Made by a program: the position numbers and the translations under genes. 64,000 nt of DNA from Acidimicrobiia bacterium (GTDB lineage: Bacteria > Actinomycetota > Acidimicrobiia > Spongiisociales > UBA5794): positions 372,001 to 436,000 of the forward strand of contig JAWKJB010000002.1 in assembly GCA_041393965.1 (NCBI GenBank), in the 5' to 3' direction. Under the pieces are notes generated by a model. The model was not told the origin of the DNA, searched no databases, and was given only the letters and a program-made list of their open reading frames with translations. Positions 1 through 8,964 of the stretch are shown piece by piece (positions within the stretch are counted from its first letter, which is position 1; each line of letters opens with the position of its first letter).

Positions 1-1188
1 ATGGTCGTGCCTGCACAGTGGCTCGAGGTTTCTATCGGCGGTCGGCCCACGATCGACCCAGCGTACCGTGTGATCGATGTCGCATTGGGTTGATGGCATC
101 CGACAGCCCGGAAAGACGCATATCGGTGCCTGGGCCCGAACAGCCCGAGCAGTGCCCGCCGTCGGTCTGCGTCTGAGCGCCCGTGTGGACAGCACATTGC
201 CAGTTTCGGTATCGACAACGGTTGCACTCCACCGGGCATCGTGGTGTTCTTCCACGATGCGTGCAGCGATTTCGCCGACGATTGGGCCGTATCCACCGAG
301 ATCACCGGGATGTGAGTTCAGGCCAACCAAGGTGTCGAGGTCCACACGGATATCGACCATTCCGCGCTTGGTGCCCGACGCCGACGATCCCTCGACGGAT
401 GTCGGCTCGGCTCCGAGCAACAAGTCGATGAACACATCGGCCCGAAGTTGATCCATCGTGCGGCCCTCGCTTTTGACCTTGAGCGTTCTCGCAAGAGCAT
501 TGAGCCGCCGTGTTGCCGCTGCCACCCGATCGGGCGGAAGGTCGAAGGCGTAGAGATGCGATGTTCCATCGATCGACGGCTCAGTGACGACCCGCCGGTT
601 GGTGCAAGCCGATTCGTAGCGATCCATGGCCGACTCGGGATCAGCTTCGAGCGAGAGCTTGCGGATACGAGCCATGATCTGCCCAGTGGTCAGGTCGGGC
701 AGCGCCGCAGCGATTCGATCGACAACCACCTGGGCGGCTGCGGTGGAGAGGTGCGCCGTCGCGTGGTCGATTGCCTTGGCCCGTCTGACATCGATGAGGC
801 CACGCGCGAGCAGCTCGGCGACCGCAGGAAGACGCGACTTCAGGTCGAGCGCAAACGAGAATTCGATGTCGGCCGCCCGTCGTGTCAGATTGAGCGCGAC
901 CCGGATCTCTGCCGCAGCGCCTTCCAAGGCGCTTTCGCGGTCCCAGCCTTCGTCATCGGCAACCGCATCGGCGATGGCATTCATGTCCTCGTACATCTTG
1001 GCTGAGTAGTACGACACCATCCGTTGATGTGCTCGGAGGACGGCGACCCGGTCATGGCCGGAAAGGGAGTGAACATCGACGCTCGACAACGCTGCTGCGA
1101 GGAAGATGCCGGGACACATCGCATCGAGATGGTCCCCGATGCTCATGTCTTCGACGGTGTGCCGGGTGCGTTCCAAAGTATCGAACAT
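1..1188 (-). CDS. DUF222/HNH endonuclease-like protein (13E12 family), 3' end cut by window edge
   Basis: 396 codons are visible from ATG at 1188 and the frame runs off the left edge without a stop. The N-terminal ~300 residues look like DUF222. The C-terminal part has an HNH-type zinc/nuclease motif: C357 and C362 (CVFPGC), then DIDH with H373, then LCRHDH at the edge. This is the family called 13E12 repeat proteins in mycobacteria, where several members are induced by DNA damage; their role is unsettled and nuclease activity is inferred. A perfect LexA box covers the start codon, and a TAGAAT box lies 7 nt upstream, so the mRNA is probably leaderless and SOS-controlled. Confidence 0.9.
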   Translation of the reverse strand, partial: MFDTLERTRHTVEDMSIGDHLDAMCPGIFLAAALSSVDVHSLSGHDRVAVLRAHQRMVSYYSAKMYEDMNAIADAVADDEGWDRESALEGAAAEIRVALNLTRRAADIEFSFALDLKSRLPAVAELLARGLIDVRRAKAIDHATAHLSTAAAQVVVDRIAAALPDLTTGQIMARIRKLSLEADPESAMDRYESACTNRRVVTEPSIDGTSHLYAFDLPPDRVAAATRRLNALARTLKVKSEGRTMDQLRADVFIDLLLGAEPTSVEGSSASGTKRGMVDIRVDLDTLVGLNSHPGDLGGYGPIVGEIAARIVEEHHDARWSATVVDTETGNVLSTRALRRRPTAGTARAVRAQAPICVFPGCRMPSTQCDIDHTVRWVDRGPTADRNLEPLCRHDH

Positions 1189-1196
1189 GTGTTCGA
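1181..1196. promoter_or_regulatory. LexA (SOS) box over the DUF222/HNH start codon
   Basis: TCGAACATGTGTTCGA fits the actinobacterial/Firmicutes LexA consensus TCGAAC-N4-GTTCGA with both half-sites perfect. It includes the start codon at 1188-1186 and abuts the -10 box at 1201-1196. The identical 16-mer recurs at 47114-47129 before imuA. Confidence 0.9.
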
Positions 1197-1201
1197 TTCT
1201 A
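1196..1201 (-). promoter_or_regulatory. -10 box (TAGAAT) of the DUF222/HNH gene
   Basis: TAGAAT on the minus strand ends 7 nt before the ATG, placing the predicted transcript start at the A of the start codon. Confidence 0.6.
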
Positions 1202-1273
1202 CGCAACGGGTCTGACACTTTTCGCGACGAAGAGCCAGCCGATGTGAACGCTCGCTGTGTACCTTCTGTGACC

Positions 1274-3001
1274 ATGAAGCGCCTCGTTGCGTCGGTGGCG
1301 ATCGTCATCGCATCTGGTTGTACGCCGTCGTCCGGAGCAGCCAGCACCACCACGAGTTCATCAATGCCGGTGCCCACAAGCCGGTTGCCCACCACGACGA
1401 TCCGCCCAACAACCAGCACGGGCGTCCAGCTGGCATACGAGGTCCCCGAACACGACATTGCGGTCCGTTCCGGCGACGGCACGACCGAGTTCTACCGGCG
1501 AAGCACGGACGAGCGTATTGTTCCTATGGGTCCCAACTTCCACCAACTCGGCCCCGAGAACGATTACTTCGTCGACAGGCTGTTCTCGCCTGACCGCTAC
1601 GCCCCTTCCTTCGTCGATACGCAGCTCGACCTGATGGTGACCATGGGCTACAACATCGTGCGCACGTCCCTCGATGTGTGCGTGGAGGACTGCATCGGAT
1701 CTCGCCAGGGGGGTTTGCGCCAGGACTACCTCGATAATGTCGCCGATTTCATTCGCCGAGCGAACAAACGCGACCTGTTGGTGATCATCACATCCAACGA
1801 TCTTCCTCGCTATGCCGGGTACATCCCCATCGCCGAGGCGACCTGTTGTGATCCCTTCGATGGGTACATCAACAGCCATTACCTGTCTGAGGTGGGGATC
1901 GAGCAGCGGTCACGGTATTGGACGGATGTCGTTGAGGCGTTCATCGACCGAGAGGTTCCGCTCGATGCGATCATGGCCTACCAGATTCGGGGAGAGCTGT
2001 TCCTCTTCCCGGATACCCCACCCCTGTCGCTGACCGGCGGCCATGTCACGACTGCGAACGGGAACACCTACGACATGGCAGAGTCCCAAGAGAAGCGCCA
2101 GATGGTTGCGGACGGTGTTGCGTACTGGGTCGACCGGGTCGGCGCTGCCATCAAGGAGCTCGACCCAACCGCGCTCATCACGGTTGGTCTGTTTCCGCCG
2201 AACGAGCCCAATGTGTGGCGGCCCGACCTCAACCGGGTCGTACCGACCGCAGCAGCATTCGAGGCTGCTGCCGTTGACTTCTTGGACATCCACCCCTATC
2301 CGGGATATGTCCCATTGGGCCTCATGATCGAGAACCTGGATCTCGATCACTTCAGTAAGCCGGTGGTGGCAGGCGAATCCGGCGGGTTCACATTCGTGTA
2401 CGACTCGCCTCGGTCCGCAGCATCAGGGCTCCAGGACTGGCAGGTGGAGTCGTGTGAGTACGGGGTGCAGGGATGGATGTTCTGGCACTGGACGGGAACC
2501 AACGATCACGACGTATGGACCGGGACCGAAGCCAACGGTGCGATTCTGAGGACGCTTGCACCCGTCAATCGACCCGACCCCTGCATCGGTGAGTCATTCG
2601 ACTTCTTCGAACCGAATATCGCCAGCCGCAGGCCCGTGCGCACCTCAGCATCGTTGACTCGGGGTGAACTCGCCGTTGACGGATGGAACACCACCGTGTG
2701 GGAGTCGGGCGATGGACCGACCCAATGGATCGAAATCGACCTCGGAACGGAGTCGACGGTGGAGGCGATCCGTCTCGTGACATCGCAGTATCCCGAAGGC
2801 GACACGGTGCATCGAGTGCTGGTTGGAGCCTCCGCTGCGCAGCTCCACCAGGTCTACGAATTCGCCGGCTTCACCCACGATGGCGACCGACTTGAACATG
2901 TCTTTGCGGGACCCCTCGAGCATGTGCGTTTCGTTCGCGTGGTGACGACCAACAGCCCGTCGTTCGTGTCGTGGCGAGAGATCACCGTCCTCGGACATTG
3001 A
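1274..3001 (+). CDS. Lipoprotein with glycoside-hydrolase-like TIM barrel and C-terminal F5/8-type-C-like domain
   Basis: 575 aa. A short signal peptide ends in a lipobox (IASGC, C16), followed by a Thr/Ser/Pro-rich linker. Residues ~70-430 resemble a clan GH-A (GH5-like) barrel: candidate acid/base E241 (IRGELF), candidate nucleophile E368 (VAGESGG), plus an LDIHPYPG segment and a Trp-rich strand (WMFWHW). Residues ~440-575 resemble a discoidin/F5/8 carbohydrate-binding domain. It is therefore probably a cell-surface glycosidase; the substrate cannot be read. The start was chosen for the signal peptide; a TACCTT box lies 8 nt upstream. It holds two of the only three ACGT sites seen in the window, which may mean a different history. 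Confidence 0.7.
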   Translation: MKRLVASVAIVIASGCTPSSGAASTTTSSSMPVPTSRLPTTTIRPTTSTGVQLAYEVPEHDIAVRSGDGTTEFYRRSTDERIVPMGPNFHQLGPENDYFVDRLFSPDRYAPSFVDTQLDLMVTMGYNIVRTSLDVCVEDCIGSRQGGLRQDYLDNVADFIRRANKRDLLVIITSNDLPRYAGYIPIAEATCCDPFDGYINSHYLSEVGIEQRSRYWTDVVEAFIDREVPLDAIMAYQIRGELFLFPDTPPLSLTGGHVTTANGNTYDMAESQEKRQMVADGVAYWVDRVGAAIKELDPTALITVGLFPPNEPNVWRPDLNRVVPTAAAFEAAAVDFLDIHPYPGYVPLGLMIENLDLDHFSKPVVAGESGGFTFVYDSPRSAASGLQDWQVESCEYGVQGWMFWHWTGTNDHDVWTGTEANGAILRTLAPVNRPDPCIGESFDFFEPNIASRRPVRTSASLTRGELAVDGWNTTVWESGDGPTQWIEIDLGTESTVEAIRLVTSQYPEGDTVHRVLVGASAAQLHQVYEFAGFTHDGDRLEHVFAGPLEHVRFVRVVTTNSPSFVSWREITVLGH

Positions 3002-3195
3002 ATGCGACGAAGACCGCTGCCTGTCTATGACACCGCGCAGTGTTCGACCGGCGATCAAGCGCTCATTGTTCAGCCGTCGCCGACAGACATTCCGCTATTG
3101 ACTGGCCTGGGAATCAAGTCCTACCCAATTGGTCAGCCCGCGTGGACCCACCAAGTCATTCGGATTACATACAATTGCGGTTGAAGGGACGACGG
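3002..3195 (+). other. Intergenic stretch with a probable promoter
   Basis: No convincing gene. TACAAT at 3170-3175 is a near-consensus -10 box, followed by a purine-rich ribosome site (AAGGGACG) before the ATG at 3196. I see no clear -35. Confidence 0.5.
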
Positions 3196-3453
3196 ATGAA
3201 GGGCATCGCTCACTATTGGGCATTCTTGGTAGCGGCATTTGGTGCGGTTGCCCCCTTCGCTCCGAGATGGCCACCGGTCATCAAGCAGTGGGGACCCGTG
3301 ATAGGTGCCCTCGCCGTGGCCATTGCATATGTTGCGGCAGATGCCCATCAGACCGTTTGGGCACTGACCCTCTTCGGTGTGAACATTGTCATTGCTGCCT
3401 ATCTCGTCACACGGAGCCTTGTTCGGACTCTGAGTTCCAGCCGTAAGGGTTGA
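3196..3453 (+). CDS. Small membrane protein, function unknown
   Basis: 85 aa with about three hydrophobic segments (near residues 4-20, 33-52 and 57-75) and a basic, Ser-rich C-terminus. I do not recognise the family. A purine-rich ribosome-binding site sits just upstream and a TACAAT -10 box at 3170-3175. It lies alone between the lipoprotein gene and icmF, both on the same strand. Confidence 0.55.
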   Translation: MKGIAHYWAFLVAAFGAVAPFAPRWPPVIKQWGPVIGALAVAIAYVAADAHQTVWALTLFGVNIVIAAYLVTRSLVRTLSSSRKG

Positions 3454-3528
3454 CTCGATATCGAGCCTGGGTGGAACAGGTCGGAACCGGGCTCGACCCC
3501 GTTCGTGAGTCCTCACGGCAGTGCGTCC

Positions 3529-3534
3529 TAACAT
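3529..3534 (+). promoter_or_regulatory. -10 box (TAACAT) of icmF
   Basis: TAACAT lies 7 nt before GTG 3542 and supports that codon over the upstream in-frame GTG at 3521. Confidence 0.5.
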
Positions 3535-3541
3535 CTCGCGG

Positions 3542-6500
3542 GTGCAGCCAGAATCGATTCGGATCGTCACCGCCACCTCGCTCTTCGATGGCCACGATGC
3601 ATCGATCAACATCATGCGCCGCATTCTCCAGTCGAAGGGCGCAGAGGTGATCCATCTCGGCCACGACCGATCGGCGGCCATGATCGCCAAGGCCGCCATC
3701 GAAGAGGACGCACACGGCGTTGCGGTCACTTCCTATCAGGGCGGCCACATGGAGTTCTTCACCTACCTGCGCGAGACCCTCGATGAGGCGGGCGGTACCG
3801 GGATCAAGGTGTTCGGCGGCGGCGGCGGGACGATCCTTCCCGACGAGGCAGCTCAGCTTGCACGGAACGGAATCGCACGGATCTACTCACCCGACGACGG
3901 CAGGAGACTCGGGCTCGAGGGCATGATCGCGGACCTCCTCGAGCAGGCACGATCCGACAAACCGATCTTGGAGGATCTGTATGAGCGGGTGCTCGCGGGG
4001 GATCACCTGGCCGTTGCAAGGGCGATCACCCTTGCCGAGAACGCTCCCGACGCCGTCGTCGATGTGCTCGACCGGTTTCGGGCCGAAGCTCGAGATCGTG
4101 GGGTTCCGGTTGTCGGTTTCACCGGCACCGGCGGGTCGGGGAAGTCCTCGATCGTCGACGAGCTGGTGTTGCGATTTCGGCGCGACTTCCCGACGAACGC
4201 CGTCGCCGTCATTTCAGTGGATCCGTCACATCGCAGGTCGGGGGGCGCGCTCCTCGGTGACCGAATCCGGATGAATGCGGTGTCGGGACCACGGTGCTTC
4301 ATGCGATCCATGGCCACCCGGCAACCCAATCTGACGATGTCGCCCCATGTCGGGGACGCCGTTGCGATCGTCAAGGCCGCAGGATTCGATGTCGTCTTCC
4401 TCGAGACCTCCGGGATCGGGCAGTCGGACACCCAGATCGTGGACGCATCCGATGTTGCCGTCTATGTGATGACACCGGAGTACGGAGCGGCGACCCAGCT
4501 CGAGAAGATCGACATGCTCGACTACGCGGATGTGATCGCCATCAACAAGGCGGACCGTCTCGGTGCAGACGACGCTGTGCGCGATGTGCGCAAGCAGTAC
4601 AAGAGGAACCGCAAGCTGTTCGATGCGGACGATGCCGACCTTCCGATCCACGCCACGGTCGCTTCAAGGTTCAATGATGCTGGCACCCAACAGCTCTACG
4701 AAGCCGTCATGCGTGCGGTCGATTCGGCGTTCCCTGAGACGCTCGGCCCGTTCGAGCAACGGGGTGGCACATCCAACACGGATCCGCTGATTCCCCGATC
4801 GCGGGTGCGGTACCTGTCGGAGATCGCCGACGCGGTTCGTTCCTACAACCGCGAAACCGACCGGCTCGCAGAGGTTGCGGCGGATCGAGAAGCCTTCGCA
4901 ACCTTGCGCCGACTCCACCCGGAGATGGGCATTCCTGAACCGGCGGAGCTACCCGACGAACTCGCCGCGGCACTCGACAGCTGGGATGCGACTGCCGATC
5001 GGTATCGCAGCGGTGTCGTGACCTACGAAGTGCGTGGTACCGAACTCCAGGTCGACAACAGGATCGAGAGCCTGTCCGGCACGGTCTTCCCCAAGGTGAT
5101 CCATCCGACGATCCGTGGGTGGGCGGACCGCGTCGCGTGGCTCCGCAAGGAGAACCTCCCCGGCCACTTCCCGTTCACGGCGGGTGTCTTCCCGTTCAAG
5201 CGTGAGGCCGAGGACCCGACTCGGATGTTCGCAGGAGAGGGCGGTCCCGAGCAGACGAATCGTCGTTTTCACTATCTCGCAGCAGACATGCCTGCCGTGC
5301 GGCTGTCAACGGCATTCGACTCGGTCACCTTGTACGGCCACGATCCGGATCCGAGGCCCGACATCTATGGAAAAGTCGGGAACTCGGGAGTGTCGGTTTC
5401 GAGTCTTGATGATGCCAAGAAGCTGTACTCGGGGTTCGATCTCTGCGATCCCGCAACTTCCGTGTCGATGACGATCAACGGGCCAGCGCCGATGATGCTC
5501 GCGTTCTTTCTCAACACGGCAATCGACCAGGCGTGCGAGCGGCACATCGTCGCGGAAGGGCTCACTGAGCCGGTCAAAGCCAAGATCGCAGAGATCTTCG
5601 CCGAACGGGGTCATGAACAGCCCCGCTACCACGGTGACCTTCCCCCCGGGCATGACGGCTCGGGCCTCATGCTCCTCGGAATCTCCGGCGCAGATGTCCT
5701 CGATGAGGCAACCTACGGGCGCATCAAGCGAGAGACGCTTGCCGCCGTCCGGGGCACCATCCAGGCGGACATCCTCAAAGAGGACCAGGCGCAAAACACC
5801 TGCATCTTCAGCACGGAGTTCGCCCTCGGCATGCAAGGCGACATCCAGGAGTACTTCATCGAGCACGACATCTCAAACTTCTACTCGGTGTCGGTGTCGG
5901 GTTACCACATGGCCGAGGCGGGAGCCAATCCGATTTCACAGCTCGCCTTCACGCTTGCCAACGGTTTCACCTTCGTCGAGTACTACCTCGCGCGCGGCAT
6001 GGCGATCGACAGCTTCGCCCCCAACCTCAGCTTCTTCTTCTCCAATGGTCTCGATCCCGAATACGCCGTCATCGGACGCGTCGCACGCCGCATCTGGGCC
6101 AAAGCGATGCGCGATGTCTACGGCGCGGGCGAGCGCAGCCAGAAGCTCAAGTACCACATCCAGACCTCAGGGCGTTCCCTGCATGCCCAGGAAATCGCAT
6201 TCAACGACATCCGTACGACCCTGCAAGCCCTCTACGCCATCTATGACAACTGCAACTCGCTCCACACCAACGCCTACGACGAAGCGGTGACCACACCGAC
6301 CGAGGAATCGGTCCGCAGGGCACTCGCCATCCAGCTCATCATCAATCGGGAGCTCGGTCTCGCCAAGAACGAAAACCCGTTGCAGGGCTCGTTCATCATC
6401 GAGGAACTGACCGACCTGGTCGAAGAAGCCGTCATGATGGAGTTCGATCGGCTCACCGACCGGGGAGGGGTGCTCGGTGCAATGGAATCGATGTACCAGC

Positions 6501-6850
6501 GGTCCAAGATCCAGGAAGAGTCGCTCAGGTACGAACACCTCAAGGACACGGGGGAACTCCCGATCGTCGGTGTCAACATGTTCCTGTCGGAGGCCGGGTC
6601 ACCCATCCTGACGCCTGACGAGGTGATTCGGTCGAGTGACGACGACAAGGACCGGCTGATCAACGATCTGCGCTCGCTGCACGATCGTGAGCGCAAGTCC
6701 GCCGAAGTCGCGTTGCGCGACCTCCAATCCGTCGCCCTCGCAGGGGGGAACATCTTCGACGCCCTGATGCAGGCCGCGAAGGTGTGTTCACTCGGACAGC
6801 TTTCCGATGCCTTGTTCGCCGTCGGTGGGAGATACCGGCGAAACATGTGA
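3542..6850 (+). CDS. icmF: Fused isobutyryl-CoA mutase (IcmF)
   Basis: 1102 aa. Domains in order: a B12-binding domain with the cobalt-ligand region DGHDASI (H18); a MeaB-like G-protein chaperone with P-loop GTGGSGKSS (K201) and NKAD; and the acyl-CoA mutase barrel (FPFTAGVFPF; residues ~520-1100). This order defines IcmF, which interconverts isobutyryl-CoA and n-butyryl-CoA (or similar substrates) using adenosylcobalamin, with the GTPase maintaining the cofactor. Length matches the family. An in-frame GTG at 3521 would add 7 residues, but TAACAT 7 nt before 3542 favours a leaderless start there. Exact substrate preference cannot be told from this reading. Confidence 0.95.
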   Translation: MQPESIRIVTATSLFDGHDASINIMRRILQSKGAEVIHLGHDRSAAMIAKAAIEEDAHGVAVTSYQGGHMEFFTYLRETLDEAGGTGIKVFGGGGGTILPDEAAQLARNGIARIYSPDDGRRLGLEGMIADLLEQARSDKPILEDLYERVLAGDHLAVARAITLAENAPDAVVDVLDRFRAEARDRGVPVVGFTGTGGSGKSSIVDELVLRFRRDFPTNAVAVISVDPSHRRSGGALLGDRIRMNAVSGPRCFMRSMATRQPNLTMSPHVGDAVAIVKAAGFDVVFLETSGIGQSDTQIVDASDVAVYVMTPEYGAATQLEKIDMLDYADVIAINKADRLGADDAVRDVRKQYKRNRKLFDADDADLPIHATVASRFNDAGTQQLYEAVMRAVDSAFPETLGPFEQRGGTSNTDPLIPRSRVRYLSEIADAVRSYNRETDRLAEVAADREAFATLRRLHPEMGIPEPAELPDELAAALDSWDATADRYRSGVVTYEVRGTELQVDNRIESLSGTVFPKVIHPTIRGWADRVAWLRKENLPGHFPFTAGVFPFKREAEDPTRMFAGEGGPEQTNRRFHYLAADMPAVRLSTAFDSVTLYGHDPDPRPDIYGKVGNSGVSVSSLDDAKKLYSGFDLCDPATSVSMTINGPAPMMLAFFLNTAIDQACERHIVAEGLTEPVKAKIAEIFAERGHEQPRYHGDLPPGHDGSGLMLLGISGADVLDEATYGRIKRETLAAVRGTIQADILKEDQAQNTCIFSTEFALGMQGDIQEYFIEHDISNFYSVSVSGYHMAEAGANPISQLAFTLANGFTFVEYYLARGMAIDSFAPNLSFFFSNGLDPEYAVIGRVARRIWAKAMRDVYGAGERSQKLKYHIQTSGRSLHAQEIAFNDIRTTLQALYAIYDNCNSLHTNAYDEAVTTPTEESVRRALAIQLIINRELGLAKNENPLQGSFIIEELTDLVEEAVMMEFDRLTDRGGVLGAMESMYQRSKIQEESLRYEHLKDTGELPIVGVNMFLSEAGSPILTPDEVIRSSDDDKDRLINDLRSLHDRERKSAEVALRDLQSVALAGGNIFDALMQAAKVCSLGQLSDALFAVGGRYRRNM

Positions 6851-6890
6851 CCATCGTGCCGCCGGCATGGCGCCGGACGAGGACAAGGCC

Positions 6891-7763
6891 CTACGGAAGG
6901 TCGAGTGAGAGGGTTGCACCCTCGTCCTGCTGGCCCTCCGGTCCAACCGTTCCGACGAAGAGGCTCACCATGCCAGAGGGCCCGTCGCCGATGGCCGCCT
7001 CGAATCCTTGCCATGTGTCGATCCAACCGTTGAGCGGGACATTTCGCCGCGTGAACGAACCGTCCGATGCAACGAGATCCAGCCGAAGCGAATCGAGCCC
7101 CGGTGCGGCGTATCCCTCGACCGATACGGGATAGATCGTCGATCCCGGGGACGGTGTCATCACGATCACGGCGGGTGAACGCGTGGGTCCCGGGGGCGTG
7201 ACCGCTGCGTCGCTCGGGATGATGTCGATGATGAGGTTCGCCGGCGAGGAGGTCGCAACCGCCCGCGCCATGATCGCGGTTCCCGGAGCTCCTTGCAGGT
7301 CGATCGACAGCATGCCGTCGCTGTCCCTCACGACGAAGACCTGCTTGACAAGATCCCCGTCGGGAAGAGAGTCGGCTATCGCGGTCGCGTCGACCTCTGG
7401 TGGCAGCTGAACCCTCACCACAGCGGCGTAGGCGAGGACGGTGACGCCCGTCGGCCCGAGGGAACTGGCGGGAGCGCCAGTATCGGATGCAAATCCGATG
7501 ACGACCCGCTCGCAGGTTGCCGAGTCGGTCCAGTGGATACTGGCGATCGCGGTTGCATCTCCGACATCCTCGCCGAGGGCGGCAACGAGACCATCGTCAC
7601 CGAAACGGACATCGCCGATACGGCAGATCTCGTCCGATGCGACTGTCGTGGTCGTCGACATCGGTGTCGGAACGGTTGTCGTGACCGAGGTCACGGTCGA
7701 CGGCGACGAACATGCGGCGGCTGCGAGGGCGAGCAGGGCTGGAATCCTTGCCAATCGTCGCAT
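6891..7763 (-). CDS. Lipoprotein with AMIN-like and Gmad2-like domains
   Basis: 290 aa. The signal peptide ends in a lipobox (AAAC, cysteine near residue 18), followed by a Thr/Ser-rich spacer. Residues ~50-180 look like the AMIN-like domain of actinobacterial lipoproteins. Residues ~190-290 resemble a Gmad2 immunoglobulin-like fold (PSPGSTIYPVSVEG). Both assignments are by pattern only. Such proteins are envelope-exposed and often of unknown role. TACGCT at 7771-7776 is 7 nt upstream, suggesting a leaderless mRNA, and the gene diverges from cofG. It converges on icmF with a 40-nt gap. Confidence 0.7.
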   Translation of the reverse strand: MRRLARIPALLALAAAACSSPSTVTSVTTTVPTPMSTTTTVASDEICRIGDVRFGDDGLVAALGEDVGDATAIASIHWTDSATCERVVIGFASDTGAPASSLGPTGVTVLAYAAVVRVQLPPEVDATAIADSLPDGDLVKQVFVVRDSDGMLSIDLQGAPGTAIMARAVATSSPANLIIDIIPSDAAVTPPGPTRSPAVIVMTPSPGSTIYPVSVEGYAAPGLDSLRLDLVASDGSFTRRNVPLNGWIDTWQGFEAAIGDGPSGMVSLFVGTVGPEGQQDEGATLSLDLP

Positions 7764-7770
7764 CGTGCCG

Positions 7771-7776
7771 AGCGTA
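7771..7776 (-). promoter_or_regulatory. -10 box (TACGCT) of the AMIN-like lipoprotein gene
   Basis: Minus-strand TACGCT, 7 nt before ATG 7763. Confidence 0.45.
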
Positions 7777-7809
7777 GTTGGTCCCGCAATCGTGACCGTC
7801 ACAGCGTGA

Positions 7810-7815
7810 TACCTT
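7810..7815 (+). promoter_or_regulatory. -10 box (TACCTT) of cofG
   Basis: TACCTT, 6 nt before ATG 7822; no ribosome-binding site is needed if the mRNA is leaderless. Confidence 0.45.
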
Positions 7816-7821
7816 GCCCAG

Positions 7822-8964
7822 ATGCTCGGAAACCCTGATCCGGAACTCGCGCTTCGGTTCCTCGACGGATCCTGTGAGCCGGATGACTTGTTGGACACAG
7901 CGAGCAGGCTCCGCAACGAGGGGCACGGGCGGACGATCACCTACTCCCGCAAGGTGTTCGTCCCGATCACCACTCTGTGCAGGGACACCTGTAGCTACTG
8001 CACCTTCGTCAAACCCCCCGGGGCCGGTGGGCAGTACCTGACCCCGGACGATGTTCTGGCAATCGTGCGAGCCGGTGATGCACTGCATTGCACGGAAGCA
8101 CTGCTGACGCTCGGCGACAAGCCCGAGGACAAGTGGCCCCAGGCCCGAGAGTTCCTCGATCGACACGGTGCGTCGTCGACGATCGACTACACGGCAACGA
8201 TGGCCGAACTGATACGGGGCGAAACCGGACTCTTCCCGCATGCCAACCCCGGCATCATGGATGCCGACGATCTCGCACGGCTGCGCCCGAGCAATCTGTC
8301 GATGGGGCTGATGCTCGAGAACATCTCGGAGCGGCTCACCCAGCCCGGCATGCCGCACCACAAATGCCCCGACAAGGTTCCGGAGGTTCGGGTCGCAACG
8401 ATCCGGGAGGCAGGCCGCCAGCACATTCCGTTCACGACGGGCGTCCTCGTCGGGATCGGTGAGACCGATGACGAGGTCGTCTCCAGCCTGTTCGCGCTCG
8501 CCGACCTTGCCGCCGAGCGCGGCCACATCCAAGAGGTGATCATCCAGAACTTCCGCGCAAAGGCCGACACGCTCATGCGCTTCAGCCCGGAACCGTCCAT
8601 ACCGTACTTCGTCAGGGTGGTGGCCCTCGCGCGGTGGATTCTCGGCGCAGAGATGAATCTTCAGGTCCCGCCGAACCTCACCGAGGACTTCACGGTCTAC
8701 CTCGACGCCGGAATCAACGATTGGGGCGGCGTCAGTCCCCTCACCATCGATTGGGTGAATCCCGAGGCTCCGTGGCCGTCGCTCGAGCGTCTGCGGGCCG
8801 TGACGGTCGGAGCAGGATTCGATCTGCGTCCACGGCTTCCCGTCTACCCCGAGTACCTCACCGAACGGTGGATCGACCCCCGGTTGTTCGACGATGCGGT
8901 CTCAGCGGCCACCGATGAGGGTTACGCTGCCATCCCGTCGCTGCATCGCGAAGGAGTGCTATGA
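7822..8964 (+). CDS. cofG: 7,8-didemethyl-8-hydroxy-5-deazariboflavin synthase, CofG subunit
   Basis: 380 aa radical-SAM protein with the cluster motif CRDTCSYC (C53, C57, C60). With CofH it forms the deazaflavin (Fo) chromophore of coenzyme F420 from tyrosine and 5-amino-6-ribitylaminouracil. Further family signs are TLGDKPEDKWPQA and a conserved C-terminal region. In most actinobacteria CofG and CofH are one FbiC polypeptide; here cofG overlaps cofH by ATGA (8961-8964), so the two are separate but translationally coupled. Confidence 0.95.
   Translation: MLGNPDPELALRFLDGSCEPDDLLDTASRLRNEGHGRTITYSRKVFVPITTLCRDTCSYCTFVKPPGAGGQYLTPDDVLAIVRAGDALHCTEALLTLGDKPEDKWPQAREFLDRHGASSTIDYTATMAELIRGETGLFPHANPGIMDADDLARLRPSNLSMGLMLENISERLTQPGMPHHKCPDKVPEVRVATIREAGRQHIPFTTGVLVGIGETDDEVVSSLFALADLAAERGHIQEVIIQNFRAKADTLMRFSPEPSIPYFVRVVALARWILGAEMNLQVPPNLTEDFTVYLDAGINDWGGVSPLTIDWVNPEAPWPSLERLRAVTVGAGFDLRPRLPVYPEYLTERWIDPRLFDDAVSAATDEGYAAIPSLHREGVL

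Noticed and set aside
3002..3184. 60-codon frame just after the lipoprotein gene
   Set aside because: It starts directly at the previous stop without a ribosome site, has no motif and overlaps the promoter of the small membrane protein.
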